Assembly (NCBI RefSeq): GCF_000203975.2
Contig: NZ_AFCF02000003.1
Coordinates: 7,327-71,326 of the forward strand
DNA: 64,000 nucleotides
Direction: 5' to 3'
Source of the DNA: Leisingera sp. ANG1
Lineage (GTDB): Bacteria > Pseudomonadota > Alphaproteobacteria > Rhodobacterales > Rhodobacteraceae
Both the position numbers and the translations under genes were made by a program. A model generated the notes under the pieces. That model searched no databases. It saw only the letters and a list, made by a program, of their open reading frames with translations, and was not told the DNA's origin. Of this stretch, positions 8,901 to 17,226 are shown in pieces. The first letter of the stretch is position 1; each line of letters opens with the position of its first letter.

Positions 8901-10568
8901 CTATGCGTCCAGCCAGATCTTATCCATGTGAATTTCAAAAGTGGGGTGCATGCCCATCCCTTTCACATTTGGGCGGCTGTGATTGTAAAGGGAACGCCAA
9001 TAGGGCTGCGTGATCACACCTTCGTCCAGCATGATCCTTTCCAGTTTGGCCATGATCCCTTTGCGTTTGTCAGCATCAGGGGTTGCCAGCGCGTCTGCCA
9101 GCAATTGATCGAATTCAGCATTGTTGAATCCTGTCTCGTTCCAGGCTTCGCCGGACCGGTAGGCCAATGCCAGAATTTGCACGCCAAGCGGGCGCATGTT
9201 CCAATTGGTCGAGCTGAAGGGAAATTTCGCCCAGTCATTCCAGAAAGACGCCCCAGGAACAACTGTTCGCTTCACCTTGATCCCGGCTTCCCGCAATTGT
9301 GCAGCCATGGCGTCGGTTGTGTTGCGGCGCCAGTCATCGTCGATCGAAATCAGCTCGTGCTCATAGTCTTCCATCCCTGCTTCCTTGAGAAGCTCCATGG
9401 CCCCGGTAGGATCGTGAGGTATCCGGTCGACTTCGGCATATTCGGGATGAATCGGACAGACATGATGGTTCTGTGCCGGTATCCCCAGCCCGTTGACCCC
9501 CAATTCGAGCAATACGGAATTGTCGACCGCCATTGACAGGGCGCGGCGCACACGTGCGTCGGCATAAGGTGCTTGCCCGTTCACTTCGGTGACCTGATTG
9601 GGGCGGATAACAATGGTCGCTGCCGTCACGGCTTCGTTTTGCTGCAGGCCCAGCCCGGTCAGCACCGCAACAAAATCACCGCTGGATTCGTAGTTGGCGT
9701 CGATTTCTTCCGCTTCATAGGAAGATAGGATGGTGGTCGGGTCGGTGCCAACGTCATGATATTCGATCCGGTCCAAATAGGCCCCCTGGCCCTCGTTCCA
9801 CCACGTGTGGCCGTCTTTGCGGACCAGCACGGCTTTAACGCCGACTTCATGGCTTTCCAGGGTGTAGGGACCTGTCCCCAGTGGCGCCTTGAAAGGATCT
9901 GCACTGCCGGCGTCTGGATGCACGATAGCTGCGGGATAGTCCGCCATGCCGGCGATCAGTGTAATATCCGGGTTCGGCAGGTTCAGCCGTACGGTCGAGG
10001 CGTCGACCACTTCGATGGTTCCCTCAGCCGCCTTTGACGTATCGGGATCAATCAATGTCCCGAACCGGCCCGCCATGGAATTGCCTTCGGCCCCCTTATC
10101 GCACCACCGTTCAATATTGTATGCGACATGCTCCGCGGTAAGTGGATCGCCGTTGTGCCAGGTCACCCCGGGGCGCACATTCAGAATGTAGGTCTTTGCA
10201 TCTTCGCTGATTTCCCAGCTTTCCAGAAGCATCGGCTCAAAGGTGAACTGATGCGTGTAGCGCACCAGATACTCAAGCCAGCCCCGGCTGATGTTGGCTT
10301 GCGGGCTGTCATCATAAGACCGCGGATCCTTGCCTTCCCGAACAACCATCCCGATCCGCAGCGTTCCGCCGGTCTTTGGTGTTTCTGACGCGAACGCCGG
10401 CGCATTCATGCCCAGCATGGCGTAGGCTGTTGCGGTAGTTGCCCCGAACGTTGTCGCCATGGCAAGGAATTCACGCCGGCTGACTTCGTCATTTCGACGC
10501 TTTGCATTGTGAGCAGAATCTTCGAGGGTTGTGGGCAGTATGTCACAGCCGGACTTGTAAAGTTTCAT
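8901..10568 (-). CDS. ABC transporter substrate-binding protein, family 5 (Tat-exported)
   Basis: A 555-residue periplasmic binding protein of the dipeptide/oligopeptide/nickel type (SBP_bac_5). The N-terminus carries a twin-arginine signal, SRREFLAMATTFGATTATA, with likely cleavage after the ASE region. I chose ATG 10568 with GGGAGGA just upstream; the open frame continues to 10916 without a better start. The body has the expected order TGGTLRIGM, RPGVTWHNGDPLTAEHV and ARVRRALSMAVD. No ABC permease or ATPase lies in the neighbourhood, so it must dock with a transporter elsewhere or act as a sensor. It forms an operon with the downstream membrane hydroxylase. Confidence 0.9.
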   Translation of the reverse strand: MKLYKSGCDILPTTLEDSAHNAKRRNDEVSRREFLAMATTFGATTATAYAMLGMNAPAFASETPKTGGTLRIGMVVREGKDPRSYDDSPQANISRGWLEYLVRYTHQFTFEPMLLESWEISEDAKTYILNVRPGVTWHNGDPLTAEHVAYNIERWCDKGAEGNSMAGRFGTLIDPDTSKAAEGTIEVVDASTVRLNLPNPDITLIAGMADYPAAIVHPDAGSADPFKAPLGTGPYTLESHEVGVKAVLVRKDGHTWWNEGQGAYLDRIEYHDVGTDPTTILSSYEAEEIDANYESSGDFVAVLTGLGLQQNEAVTAATIVIRPNQVTEVNGQAPYADARVRRALSMAVDNSVLLELGVNGLGIPAQNHHVCPIHPEYAEVDRIPHDPTGAMELLKEAGMEDYEHELISIDDDWRRNTTDAMAAQLREAGIKVKRTVVPGASFWNDWAKFPFSSTNWNMRPLGVQILALAYRSGEAWNETGFNNAEFDQLLADALATPDADKRKGIMAKLERIMLDEGVITQPYWRSLYNHSRPNVKGMGMHPTFEIHMDKIWLDA

Positions 10569-11575
10569 GATTTCCTCCCGGGTTGGCAGGAGGCAAACGC
10601 CGCGACCAGAGCCGGAAGGGCTTCTGGAATCATGAACGCTTACTTCCCATTGTCGTTGGCACGCCTGGGGTGAAACAAAGTCCAAGCCAAGGTTATGCCT
10701 TATTTGTAATGGCAATATGTATCGGCAGGCCCGCGTTCGAAGAACTGAAAAGATTTTTGGATCATGTACAATCAGTAACCGGTGCCGGATTGGAGCCGAA
10801 CTTATGCACAGGTAATCTCGTTCCAAATTTGGCGAATATGAGCACCGGTACGACTGCTGGCGAGAACCTGTGGGAGGTGTCATCCTTCCTGTGAATGTCT
10901 CTTTTGCGCCGTTCACACTTATTCAAGCGTACTGCAGCATTGGCCGACTTGGGCTCTGACTGGGCATTCGCCGCACCAAGTGTGAACGACGGCAGGCAGC
11001 CCAAACGCGACCTTCGTATCAGGCGCAGTGCCAGCTCCGCTGCGGGTGCGAAGCATTTGGGTTATTTTCCCGAAAGCGGCCATCCAGCAGGTGGCGGCGG
11101 CCCCGGCTGCAGCTGCGCTCCACACCAGGTGACGCGATGCGCAGGAAGCGCCCTTTGCAAACTCGACCGTTTGACGCAACCGACCGAGGTTTTATGCTGC
11201 GGCGCAGCCCGCCGTTTCTGCCGTTCGCTGCGGCCGCGAGGTTCTGGAACCGGTGAAATTACACAGTGCGGGACTTTGCTGCCATTGCCCTTCCAGTTGT
11301 TTGCGGACGCAGCATTCTATTGCAGATGCGGCACGCTCATCGCTGCGATGCAGCCGATGTTGCCAGAGCGGTTATTGAAAGCCGATCATTCAGGAGCGGG
11401 ACATCGGACAGCCAACAACTCGTTCTCAGCACAGAAATCTGAGCTGTCCGTCAGATCAAGTCTAAAGTTTTACAACTATAGCATTTCTAATTTAACCTAA
11501 GACACTGCGGCCTGCCGGCGATTGAGGTTATGCCATCCTTCTTTTCTGTGCCGGACTTACTTTTCCGCAAAAGCT
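10569..11575. other. About 1 kb without a convincing gene; holds repeat copy A
   Basis: Open frames here, such as 10895-11500 on the plus strand, have no recognisable domain, composition like random GC-rich sequence, and no ribosome binding site. The only structure I can name is the dispersed repeat at 11268-11395. The side near 10569 should hold the promoter of the binding-protein operon. Confidence 0.6.
11268..11395 (+). repeat. Dispersed intergenic repeat, copy A
   Basis: About 125 bases starting GCGGGACTTTGCTGCC align almost without gaps with 55864-55990, and the first 60 or so also with 36603-36668. Shared blocks include GCAGATGCGG, GCTCATCGCTGCG and GTTATT. It lies between operons and codes for nothing evident on either strand, apart from short spurious peptides. 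Confidence 0.7.
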
Positions 11576-12475
11576 TCAACCACCGGAATGATCACCCAGA
11601 AGATAGGTCGCCATAGCCTTACGGTCGTTCTCTGTCAGAAAGGCAGTTCCATATAGAACAACCTCCCCCATCGTTCCGCCAAATGCGTCACCATCCGGCA
11701 TCACGCCAGTACGCAGTGCGTAAGCCAGGCTGTCGACGGTCCAGCCGCGTTTTTGAAGCGACAAGTAGTCGATGGCCGGAGCTTTCCCGCCGCCAGGCAG
11801 GGCATCACTACCCTTTAAGTGCTCTGTGTCTGTTTTCCGGGCTCCGGCCAAATTGCGCCCGGTGTGGCACGCCGCACAATGCGCGGCTCCCTCAACCAGA
11901 AGCCGCCCTCGGTTCCAAACATCACCGCTCCCAGGGACAGGTTCCGTTCTTGGAGGTTCAAGAAACGCCGCGCGCCAGAGCTTCAGCCCCCATCGCTGGT
12001 TGAACGGAAAAGCCATCTCTTGCTGCCTGGACGGCTGAGCCACAGCCGGAACCGTCTGAAAGGCAGCCCAAAGATCAGCAATATCCTGATCAGTGAAGTT
12101 CCCGTAGAACGGGTAGGTGAAGGCCGGATAATAGGGCTGTCCGTCAGGGGAAACGCCCTGGCGGACAGCCTGCGCAAACTCTTCAACCGTCCAGCTGCCG
12201 AGTCCATGTTCGCTGTCCGATGTGATGTTAGGCGAGTACAGAGTACCGAATGGAGTTTCTAGCTTTACACCACCCGCCAAAGGTGCTCCGCCATTAGAAA
12301 AGTCGGTGTGGCAAGCGATACAGCCAGATGCTCTAGCCAGATAGGCTCCGCGGTTCACATCTCCCTCGAGGTTAAGCTCGCTCAGCGGCACGCCGATAGG
12401 CCAAGCGACCACTGCGGCGAGAGCTGCCGACGCAGCAACTGCGGTGCCAAGGGCAAAACGTAACATGCGCATCAT
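11576..12475 (-). CDS. Di-haem cytochrome c, membrane anchored
   Basis: 299 residues: an N-terminal hydrophobic segment at about 6-26 (signal or anchor), then two class I haem domains with CIACH at 52-56 and CAACH at 200-204. The spacing and GAYLARASGC context resemble the cytochrome subunits of alcohol, gluconate and sorbitol dehydrogenases, which pass electrons to the respiratory chain. No flavin or PQQ dehydrogenase subunit is adjacent. It begins nine bases after the cytochrome c'-like gene, so the two form an operon. Role in this copper island: probably electron transfer in the periplasm, unproven. Confidence 0.88.
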   Translation of the reverse strand: MMRMLRFALGTAVAASAALAAVVAWPIGVPLSELNLEGDVNRGAYLARASGCIACHTDFSNGGAPLAGGVKLETPFGTLYSPNITSDSEHGLGSWTVEEFAQAVRQGVSPDGQPYYPAFTYPFYGNFTDQDIADLWAAFQTVPAVAQPSRQQEMAFPFNQRWGLKLWRAAFLEPPRTEPVPGSGDVWNRGRLLVEGAAHCAACHTGRNLAGARKTDTEHLKGSDALPGGGKAPAIDYLSLQKRGWTVDSLAYALRTGVMPDGDAFGGTMGEVVLYGTAFLTENDRKAMATYLLGDHSGG

Positions 12476-12484
12476 GTGCCAGCC

Positions 12485-13084
12485 TCACTCCTCACGGAAA
12501 CGGGTATGGCAGGCTGAACAGGTTTGGCTCAGCATCATGAACACACCGTCGGCAGGCATCTGGGACAGGGCCTCAGAACTTGGACGCGCCCCCATCATTG
12601 CGCCGCCGCCCATCATGCTGCCGCCCATCATGCTTCCGGAACCCATATGGGATGATCCCATCATTGTGCCGTTGGACATCATGCCCGTCCCTTGGGCTTC
12701 TGACATCATCAACCCGTTCTCCGCCGCCGAGGCCAGACCATCAGAATAGGTCTGCAATCTTTCCGCGAGATCGACGAAACCTTCCCAATCGCTCCATATT
12801 TCAGCCTTGGCTTCAGATGGATGCCCATTTGATCCCTCTGGAAAGAGCGTCGTCAGGACATCACCCGCATGGGCTCTGATTTTTTTTGCTTCTCTTCGAA
12901 CTGCTGCTGCATCATAGGCTGTTTTTCCCTGCATCATCGGAGCCAGCACTTTCATGCTGTCTTTCATAACTCCCATGCCATCCATCCGTTCCTTTACGAT
13001 TCCTGTTGCACCGCTATGGGCATGAGCAGCTAAAGCAATGAGCGACGCCAATGCGGCGCCGGAAACCAGTTTAGAAAGTGTCAT
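12485..13084 (-). CDS. Cytochrome c'-like protein with methionine-rich insertion
   Basis: 199 residues with a signal peptide (1-22) and a four-helix cytochrome c' body ending in the usual C-terminal haem motif CSACH (189-193). Between the third and fourth helices, residues 126-164, lies a Gly/Ser/Met stretch with 13 methionines and one histidine, mostly as MM pairs. Ordinary cytochromes c' lack it. Met-rich repeats of this kind bind Cu(I) in copper-resistance proteins, and the gene stands beside a Cus efflux operon, so a copper-binding or copper-sensing role is likely but inferred. It is upstream of, and co-directional with, the di-haem cytochrome. Confidence 0.85.
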   Translation of the reverse strand: MTLSKLVSGAALASLIALAAHAHSGATGIVKERMDGMGVMKDSMKVLAPMMQGKTAYDAAAVRREAKKIRAHAGDVLTTLFPEGSNGHPSEAKAEIWSDWEGFVDLAERLQTYSDGLASAAENGLMMSEAQGTGMMSNGTMMGSSHMGSGSMMGGSMMGGGAMMGARPSSEALSQMPADGVFMMLSQTCSACHTRFREE

Positions 13085-13137
13085 CTTGTTTTCCTGAAAT
13101 AGTTTGAGATTGCGCTTTGAAGGCGCAGGATCAGTGT

Positions 13138-13479
13138 TCAGGAAAGATAACGGGGAGGCGGCGGATCAAAGCCAGTGATCGTAAACGGCTTCAATAGGGC
13201 TATCGGCATATCATCACGAGAGATTTGCTTGCTTGGCCTCGTTGAAAGGCAATTGCCTATGAGAACAGCAAAACCGCCACAGAGTGGACTGCCATGGCAG
13301 TGTTCAGTATGGCTACTGCCCGCCTGTTCTTGATCAATGTCCTGATCGGTGACAGCGGTATGCGCTCTCCCGGTAGCCTCGTGTGCATTTGCCTGATTTG
13401 CAGACAGGAAGACAACTGCGACGAGGAAACCCGCCGCCAGCAGCAAATACCCGATTTCAAGTCTGCCAAAGAGGCGCAC
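13138..13479 (-). CDS. Small exported His/Cys protein of the copper island
   Basis: 113 residues: one hydrophobic segment (about 9-28), then a histidine-rich part with HTEHCHGSPLCGG, and a Pro-rich end (DPPPPR). GTG 13479 is the likely start but has no clear Shine-Dalgarno. The layout matches the product of 14516-14938, which also has one hydrophobic segment, Cys/His residues and a C-terminal PPR. I do not recognise a named family. The context suggests a periplasmic metal-binding accessory protein. Confidence 0.55.
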   Translation of the reverse strand: MRLFGRLEIGYLLLAAGFLVAVVFLSANQANAHEATGRAHTAVTDQDIDQEQAGSSHTEHCHGSPLCGGFAVLIGNCLSTRPSKQISRDDMPIALLKPFTITGFDPPPPRYLS

Positions 13480-13779
13480 TGCTCAGTTTACCCTGTTTTT
13501 GTGGCTAAGTTCACGGACACAGACAACGATGCCTTTCCCACCCATCCGGGTCAAGCGGCCGACCGTCGCAATTCACTCTACCGGACCACGCGGCTCATTC
13601 ATGTGGGGGCTTCACTCAATACGCTCGAAGATAGGCCGAAATGCTCTCCTGCAGGGTAGACAACCTCACTCTACCCGTTCTCTGCTGAGTATTTTCCTTA
13701 CTGTGCGAATAACCGCCGCCTCTCTGCAGCAGTTCGAGCATATTCGCAGGCGGATCCATTCAGCCAAGCCCGCTCAGGT
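13480..13779. other. 300 bases without a recognisable gene
   Basis: Only short overlapping frames are open here, without domain, ribosome binding site or consistent composition. The 13480 side should carry the promoter for the small His/Cys protein and the cytochrome genes below it. I see no clear repeat. Confidence 0.5.
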
Positions 13780-14220
13780 TCAGTTGATCCCGTTTGCGCG
13801 CTGCAGTTCGCGCACATAACGTGTCACAAGACCCACTTCGCCATCAGTCATGCCGGGCACTGGCGGCATGTTTCCGAACCGCCAATGATGAGCTCGCACA
13901 CCGTTTTTCGAAGCAAGTAGGAATGCGGTATCGGAGTGGTGGCTTGGTTCATAGATCTGGTGGACCAGTGGTGGGGCAACCCCTTCCTGACCAGCGGCGC
14001 TTTCTCCATGGCAGGACGCGCATTTGGCATCGAAGATACGTTTTCCGATCAGCGCGTTCTCAGACAGGGCTTCGGGCAGTTTCACCTCCACAATAGCTGC
14101 GCGCTCCAAAACGGCTTCCGATGCATCCGGTTTCTGCTCCCTTGGACGAGAAACAAGCCACATGGCCAGTCCACCTACTGCAATCACTGCTATAGCAAGC
14201 ACACGGCTGGTTTTGTTCAT
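13780..14220 (-). CDS. Mono-haem cytochrome c, class I
   Basis: 146 residues: an N-terminal transmembrane anchor (7-23), then a class I cytochrome with CASCH (67-71) and a likely axial methionine in FGNMPP (Met118). I chose ATG 14220 because GGAG precedes it and the anchor then starts properly; the longer frame to 14337 adds a poor N-terminus. It is divergent from the Cus operon across about 300 bases. It is probably an electron shuttle or cytochrome-oxidase partner on the outer face of the inner membrane, and the copper connection is by position only. Confidence 0.85.
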   Translation of the reverse strand: MNKTSRVLAIAVIAVGGLAMWLVSRPREQKPDASEAVLERAAIVEVKLPEALSENALIGKRIFDAKCASCHGESAAGQEGVAPPLVHQIYEPSHHSDTAFLLASKNGVRAHHWRFGNMPPVPGMTDGEVGLVTRYVRELQRANGIN

Positions 14221-14515
14221 ATTTTCTCCATCCAATTCCAATGCTGCGGCCGAAGCCATCCTTACGGCCAACAGCATTGCCGCCTTCCAGCGCAGGAAAG
14301 TCAACGCCTGCGCGGTCAGTAATTTGCAACAGAGCATATCCTTCAGTTACTGGCATCACGGCCTAACTGGCAGAGTAAACTGCACCCAAGACTTGGGAAG
14401 CAATGCGCCCAAAAAGCTAACCTTTGCATCGCTCTGGTGTTACTGGCTCAGGAGCAGGAAACCTGATGGTCTTCATTTCGCACCGAAAGGGGTTGTGCCG
14501 AAGAAAAATTTCATT

Positions 14516-14938
14516 ATGTGCCACACTATGGCAGTTACTGTGTTCAGGAGTGACTTTGGTCGGTTGATACGCACCGTTGCGTCAACCATCCTTGTTGTTG
14601 TGGTTTTCCTGAACACACTTGCGGCAATTTCCGCTCATGCATCGCCTCCCGCAAATGAAGTCACCGCTGTTTCTGACGTACAGCACAAGACATGCACTTT
14701 GCACAAAGCGGAAAAAAGAATGCCGCACAGGCATCATCAAAGTGGCACCTGCGAAATCCCTGATGAAGAGCGGCATGCCACTTGTTCGGTAGCCGCTTGC
14801 TGTTTTCACGAGTTCAATGCAGCACCAATTATGTCTGTTGAGCGCCGCCTGGTAACTGTTCAACTTGTGATAGCGAGCTCGGCCGGAGTAATTTCCAGGT
14901 CAGAACTCCCGCATGATCGTCCTCCCCGTTCAATCTGA
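14516..14938 (+). CDS. Small exported Cys/His-rich protein, first gene of the Cus operon
   Basis: 140 residues starting MCHTMAV (14516), or from the ATG at 14528. One hydrophobic segment (about 19-42) is followed by a metal-ligand-rich region with CTLHKAEKRMPHRHH, CEIPDEERHATC and CSVAACCFHEF. The C-terminus (LPHDRPPRSI) resembles that of the 13138-13479 product. It precedes CusB by 86 bases on the same strand. I do not know a named family. The cysteine and histidine density and its place suggest periplasmic copper binding. Confidence 0.6.
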   Translation: MCHTMAVTVFRSDFGRLIRTVASTILVVVVFLNTLAAISAHASPPANEVTAVSDVQHKTCTLHKAEKRMPHRHHQSGTCEIPDEERHATCSVAACCFHEFNAAPIMSVERRLVTVQLVIASSAGVISRSELPHDRPPRSI

Positions 14939-15024
14939 TTGAATTCGCTTGGCGCTCAATCGAGTGCGCCATCTGTTTCTGATCAGACAAGGCTTGCATG
15001 CCGCAAGCCAAAACGAGGTTTTCC

Positions 15025-17226
15025 ATGCGTGGACGCTATTTTGCTCTCGGTCTTCTTGCGCTTGCTGCAGGGACTACGGGAGGCATCTCTCTCGAAAGAC
15101 TTATCCTCAACCCGGCATCAATGACTGGGGCGAACGAGGCTGAGATCTTGTATTGGGTTGCACCGATGGATCCGAACTTCCGGCAACCAGGGCCGGGTAA
15201 ATCCCCCATGGGCATGGATCTTGTTCCTGTATATGCAGGCCAAGAGCCTTCCGGGGATCCTGCAGAAGTGCAGCTATCTGCGGCAGAGATTAACGCCATT
15301 GGCGTCCGTACCGCGATTTCACGGATGTCCGAGGTTTCCGGCAAGATCGAAACCGTTGGCTTTGTTGGCTATGACGAGCACCGGACAAGCCATGTTCACA
15401 CTCGCGTGGACGGTTGGATTGAAAAGCTGAATGTACGCGCTGTCGGAGACCCCGTTCAAAAGGGCGACGTCTTATTTGAGATGTTCTCCCCTCAGATCGG
15501 CTCATCAGCTGGTGACCTGGTTCGCGCTATTGAAGCAGGCAAATCGCAGATCATTGATGCCGCGCGTAACAAACTGCGCAGTCACGGCATGTCTGACAGG
15601 CAAATCAAGCGTATTGAAACCAGCGGCATTCCCGAGCGTAATATTGAAGTCGAGGCTCCTCAGGACGGCGTTGTGATTTCACTTGAGGCTGCGGACGGTA
15701 TGTTTCTGCAGCCCGGCACACGCGCTGCATCGCTAACAGAACTTTCTACCGTGTGGCTAATTGTCGATGTTTTTGAGCGCGACATTGCAAAGCTGACTGA
15801 CAATATGCGTGCTGAAGCGCGGTTTGAACATTTGCCCGGCCGTGTCTTCAAAGGTTCAGTTGACTACATCTATCCTGAACTTGACGCAGTGACCCGGACT
15901 CTTCCCGTTCGCTTGCAATTTGACAACTCCGACATGCTGCTACGCCCGAACATGTTCGGCACGGTCAGCCTGATCCCGTCAGAAAACCGCATGGCGCTCA
16001 CGGTCCCGACCGAGGCTGTTATCCGAACCGGCGCCGCAGAACGGGTGATACTGAAAACCGGCGACGGCACTTTCAAACCCCGCCTCATCACCGCGGGGCT
16101 GCGTGACAATTTCGGCGGCGGCGGGCGGACAGAAGTCGCACAGGGGCTGGCGCCGGGGGAAGAGGTTGTTGCCTCGGCCCAATTCCTGATCGACAGCGAA
16201 AGCGCACTGAGCGCCGGGCTCATGCGCATGGCGCCGACTGATGAGGCCCCTGCACGTGGGTCAGGCGAGCTGGTTGCGCTGGATCCTGAGGCCCGGACCG
16301 CACAGATCCGGCACGGAGCCCTGGACAGCCTCGACTGGCCGGAAATGATGTCTAGTTTCCCGATCCGGGCTGATGTTTCTCTTTCGCGTTTGGCTGAAGG
16401 TCAACAGGTGTCGTTTCGGCTGTCTCGTGGAGCAGATGGCCTGCTCGGGCTCATTGAGCTTGGTCCAGACGACGGTGTTGCTGCCACAGGCACCGGCATT
16501 GTGAGTGGCGTGACAACGGACGGAAAGCTGTCGCTCTCACATGAACCTATTCCGGAACTCGGCTGGCCTGCAATGCAAATGGATATGCCAGTGGCAGGCC
16601 TAGACACTGCCGAAGTACCCATGAATGTGCCAGTCGAGTTCGATCTCTCAAAAAGTGATGACGGGATGTTCACAATTACCGCTGTCCGGGCTGCAGGCTC
16701 CCAGCCCATTGCAGACACACCTCCAGAGACCAATGAGCCAAACACCTCCGAGGGAGCTTCAGAGGTTCTCGTTTCAGGAACCATTGACCAGGTCGACGCG
16801 GAAACCCGCATGGTGACGATAACTCACGGCCCTATCATGGAAATTGGTATGCCAGGCATGACCATGAATTTCCAAGTGGGTGAAGAGCTGGAAATTACCA
16901 GCCTTCCGGTCGGCAAAGAAGTGGCGCTGACCTTTGCGCGGCCGGACGGCATGACCATGGTGCTCACCGGGGTAGAAACCGCCTCTCCGCCGATGGAGGT
17001 GTTGGGCAAGATCAATAGTGTCGACTCCGCAAAGCGGACGGTGAACATCACCCACGGTCCAGTGACGCAGATTGGCATGCCCGGTATGACCATGGACTTC
17101 TCGATTGATCCAGCCCTCGACTTAACTGGATTGTCGGATGGACAAGAAGTGACTCTGCTTTTCACCCAGAATGCAGACTTCTCAATGACCCTGGTAGGCA
17201 CAAAGCCGGTTGAGGTGACGCAATGA
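15025..17226 (+). CDS. cusB: CusB-type RND adaptor with four C-terminal CusF-like domains
   Basis: 733 residues. After a signal/anchor (about 5-22) comes a heavy-metal-binding domain (YWVAPMDPNFRQPG to MGMDLVPVY, 43-70), then the lipoyl, barrel-sandwich and beta-barrel parts of an efflux adaptor to about 400. The rest holds four CusF-like modules, near 415-475, 490-555, 582-650 and 658-728. Each has a His strand followed by a Met motif: IRHGALDSLDWPEM, LSHEPIPELGWPAMQM, ITHGPIMEIGMPGMTM and ITHGPVTQIGMPGMTM. Standard CusB is about 400 residues. I chose ATG 15025 with GAGG upstream. The stop overlaps the CusA start (ATGA). Confidence 0.92.
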   Translation: MRGRYFALGLLALAAGTTGGISLERLILNPASMTGANEAEILYWVAPMDPNFRQPGPGKSPMGMDLVPVYAGQEPSGDPAEVQLSAAEINAIGVRTAISRMSEVSGKIETVGFVGYDEHRTSHVHTRVDGWIEKLNVRAVGDPVQKGDVLFEMFSPQIGSSAGDLVRAIEAGKSQIIDAARNKLRSHGMSDRQIKRIETSGIPERNIEVEAPQDGVVISLEAADGMFLQPGTRAASLTELSTVWLIVDVFERDIAKLTDNMRAEARFEHLPGRVFKGSVDYIYPELDAVTRTLPVRLQFDNSDMLLRPNMFGTVSLIPSENRMALTVPTEAVIRTGAAERVILKTGDGTFKPRLITAGLRDNFGGGGRTEVAQGLAPGEEVVASAQFLIDSESALSAGLMRMAPTDEAPARGSGELVALDPEARTAQIRHGALDSLDWPEMMSSFPIRADVSLSRLAEGQQVSFRLSRGADGLLGLIELGPDDGVAATGTGIVSGVTTDGKLSLSHEPIPELGWPAMQMDMPVAGLDTAEVPMNVPVEFDLSKSDDGMFTITAVRAAGSQPIADTPPETNEPNTSEGASEVLVSGTIDQVDAETRMVTITHGPIMEIGMPGMTMNFQVGEELEITSLPVGKEVALTFARPDGMTMVLTGVETASPPMEVLGKINSVDSAKRTVNITHGPVTQIGMPGMTMDFSIDPALDLTGLSDGQEVTLLFTQNADFSMTLVGTKPVEVTQ

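Noticed and set aside
10895-11500. 201-residue plus-strand frame
   Set aside because: It spans the dispersed repeat copy A and has no domain; similar short peptides appear at the other repeat copies, so the frame comes from the repeat.
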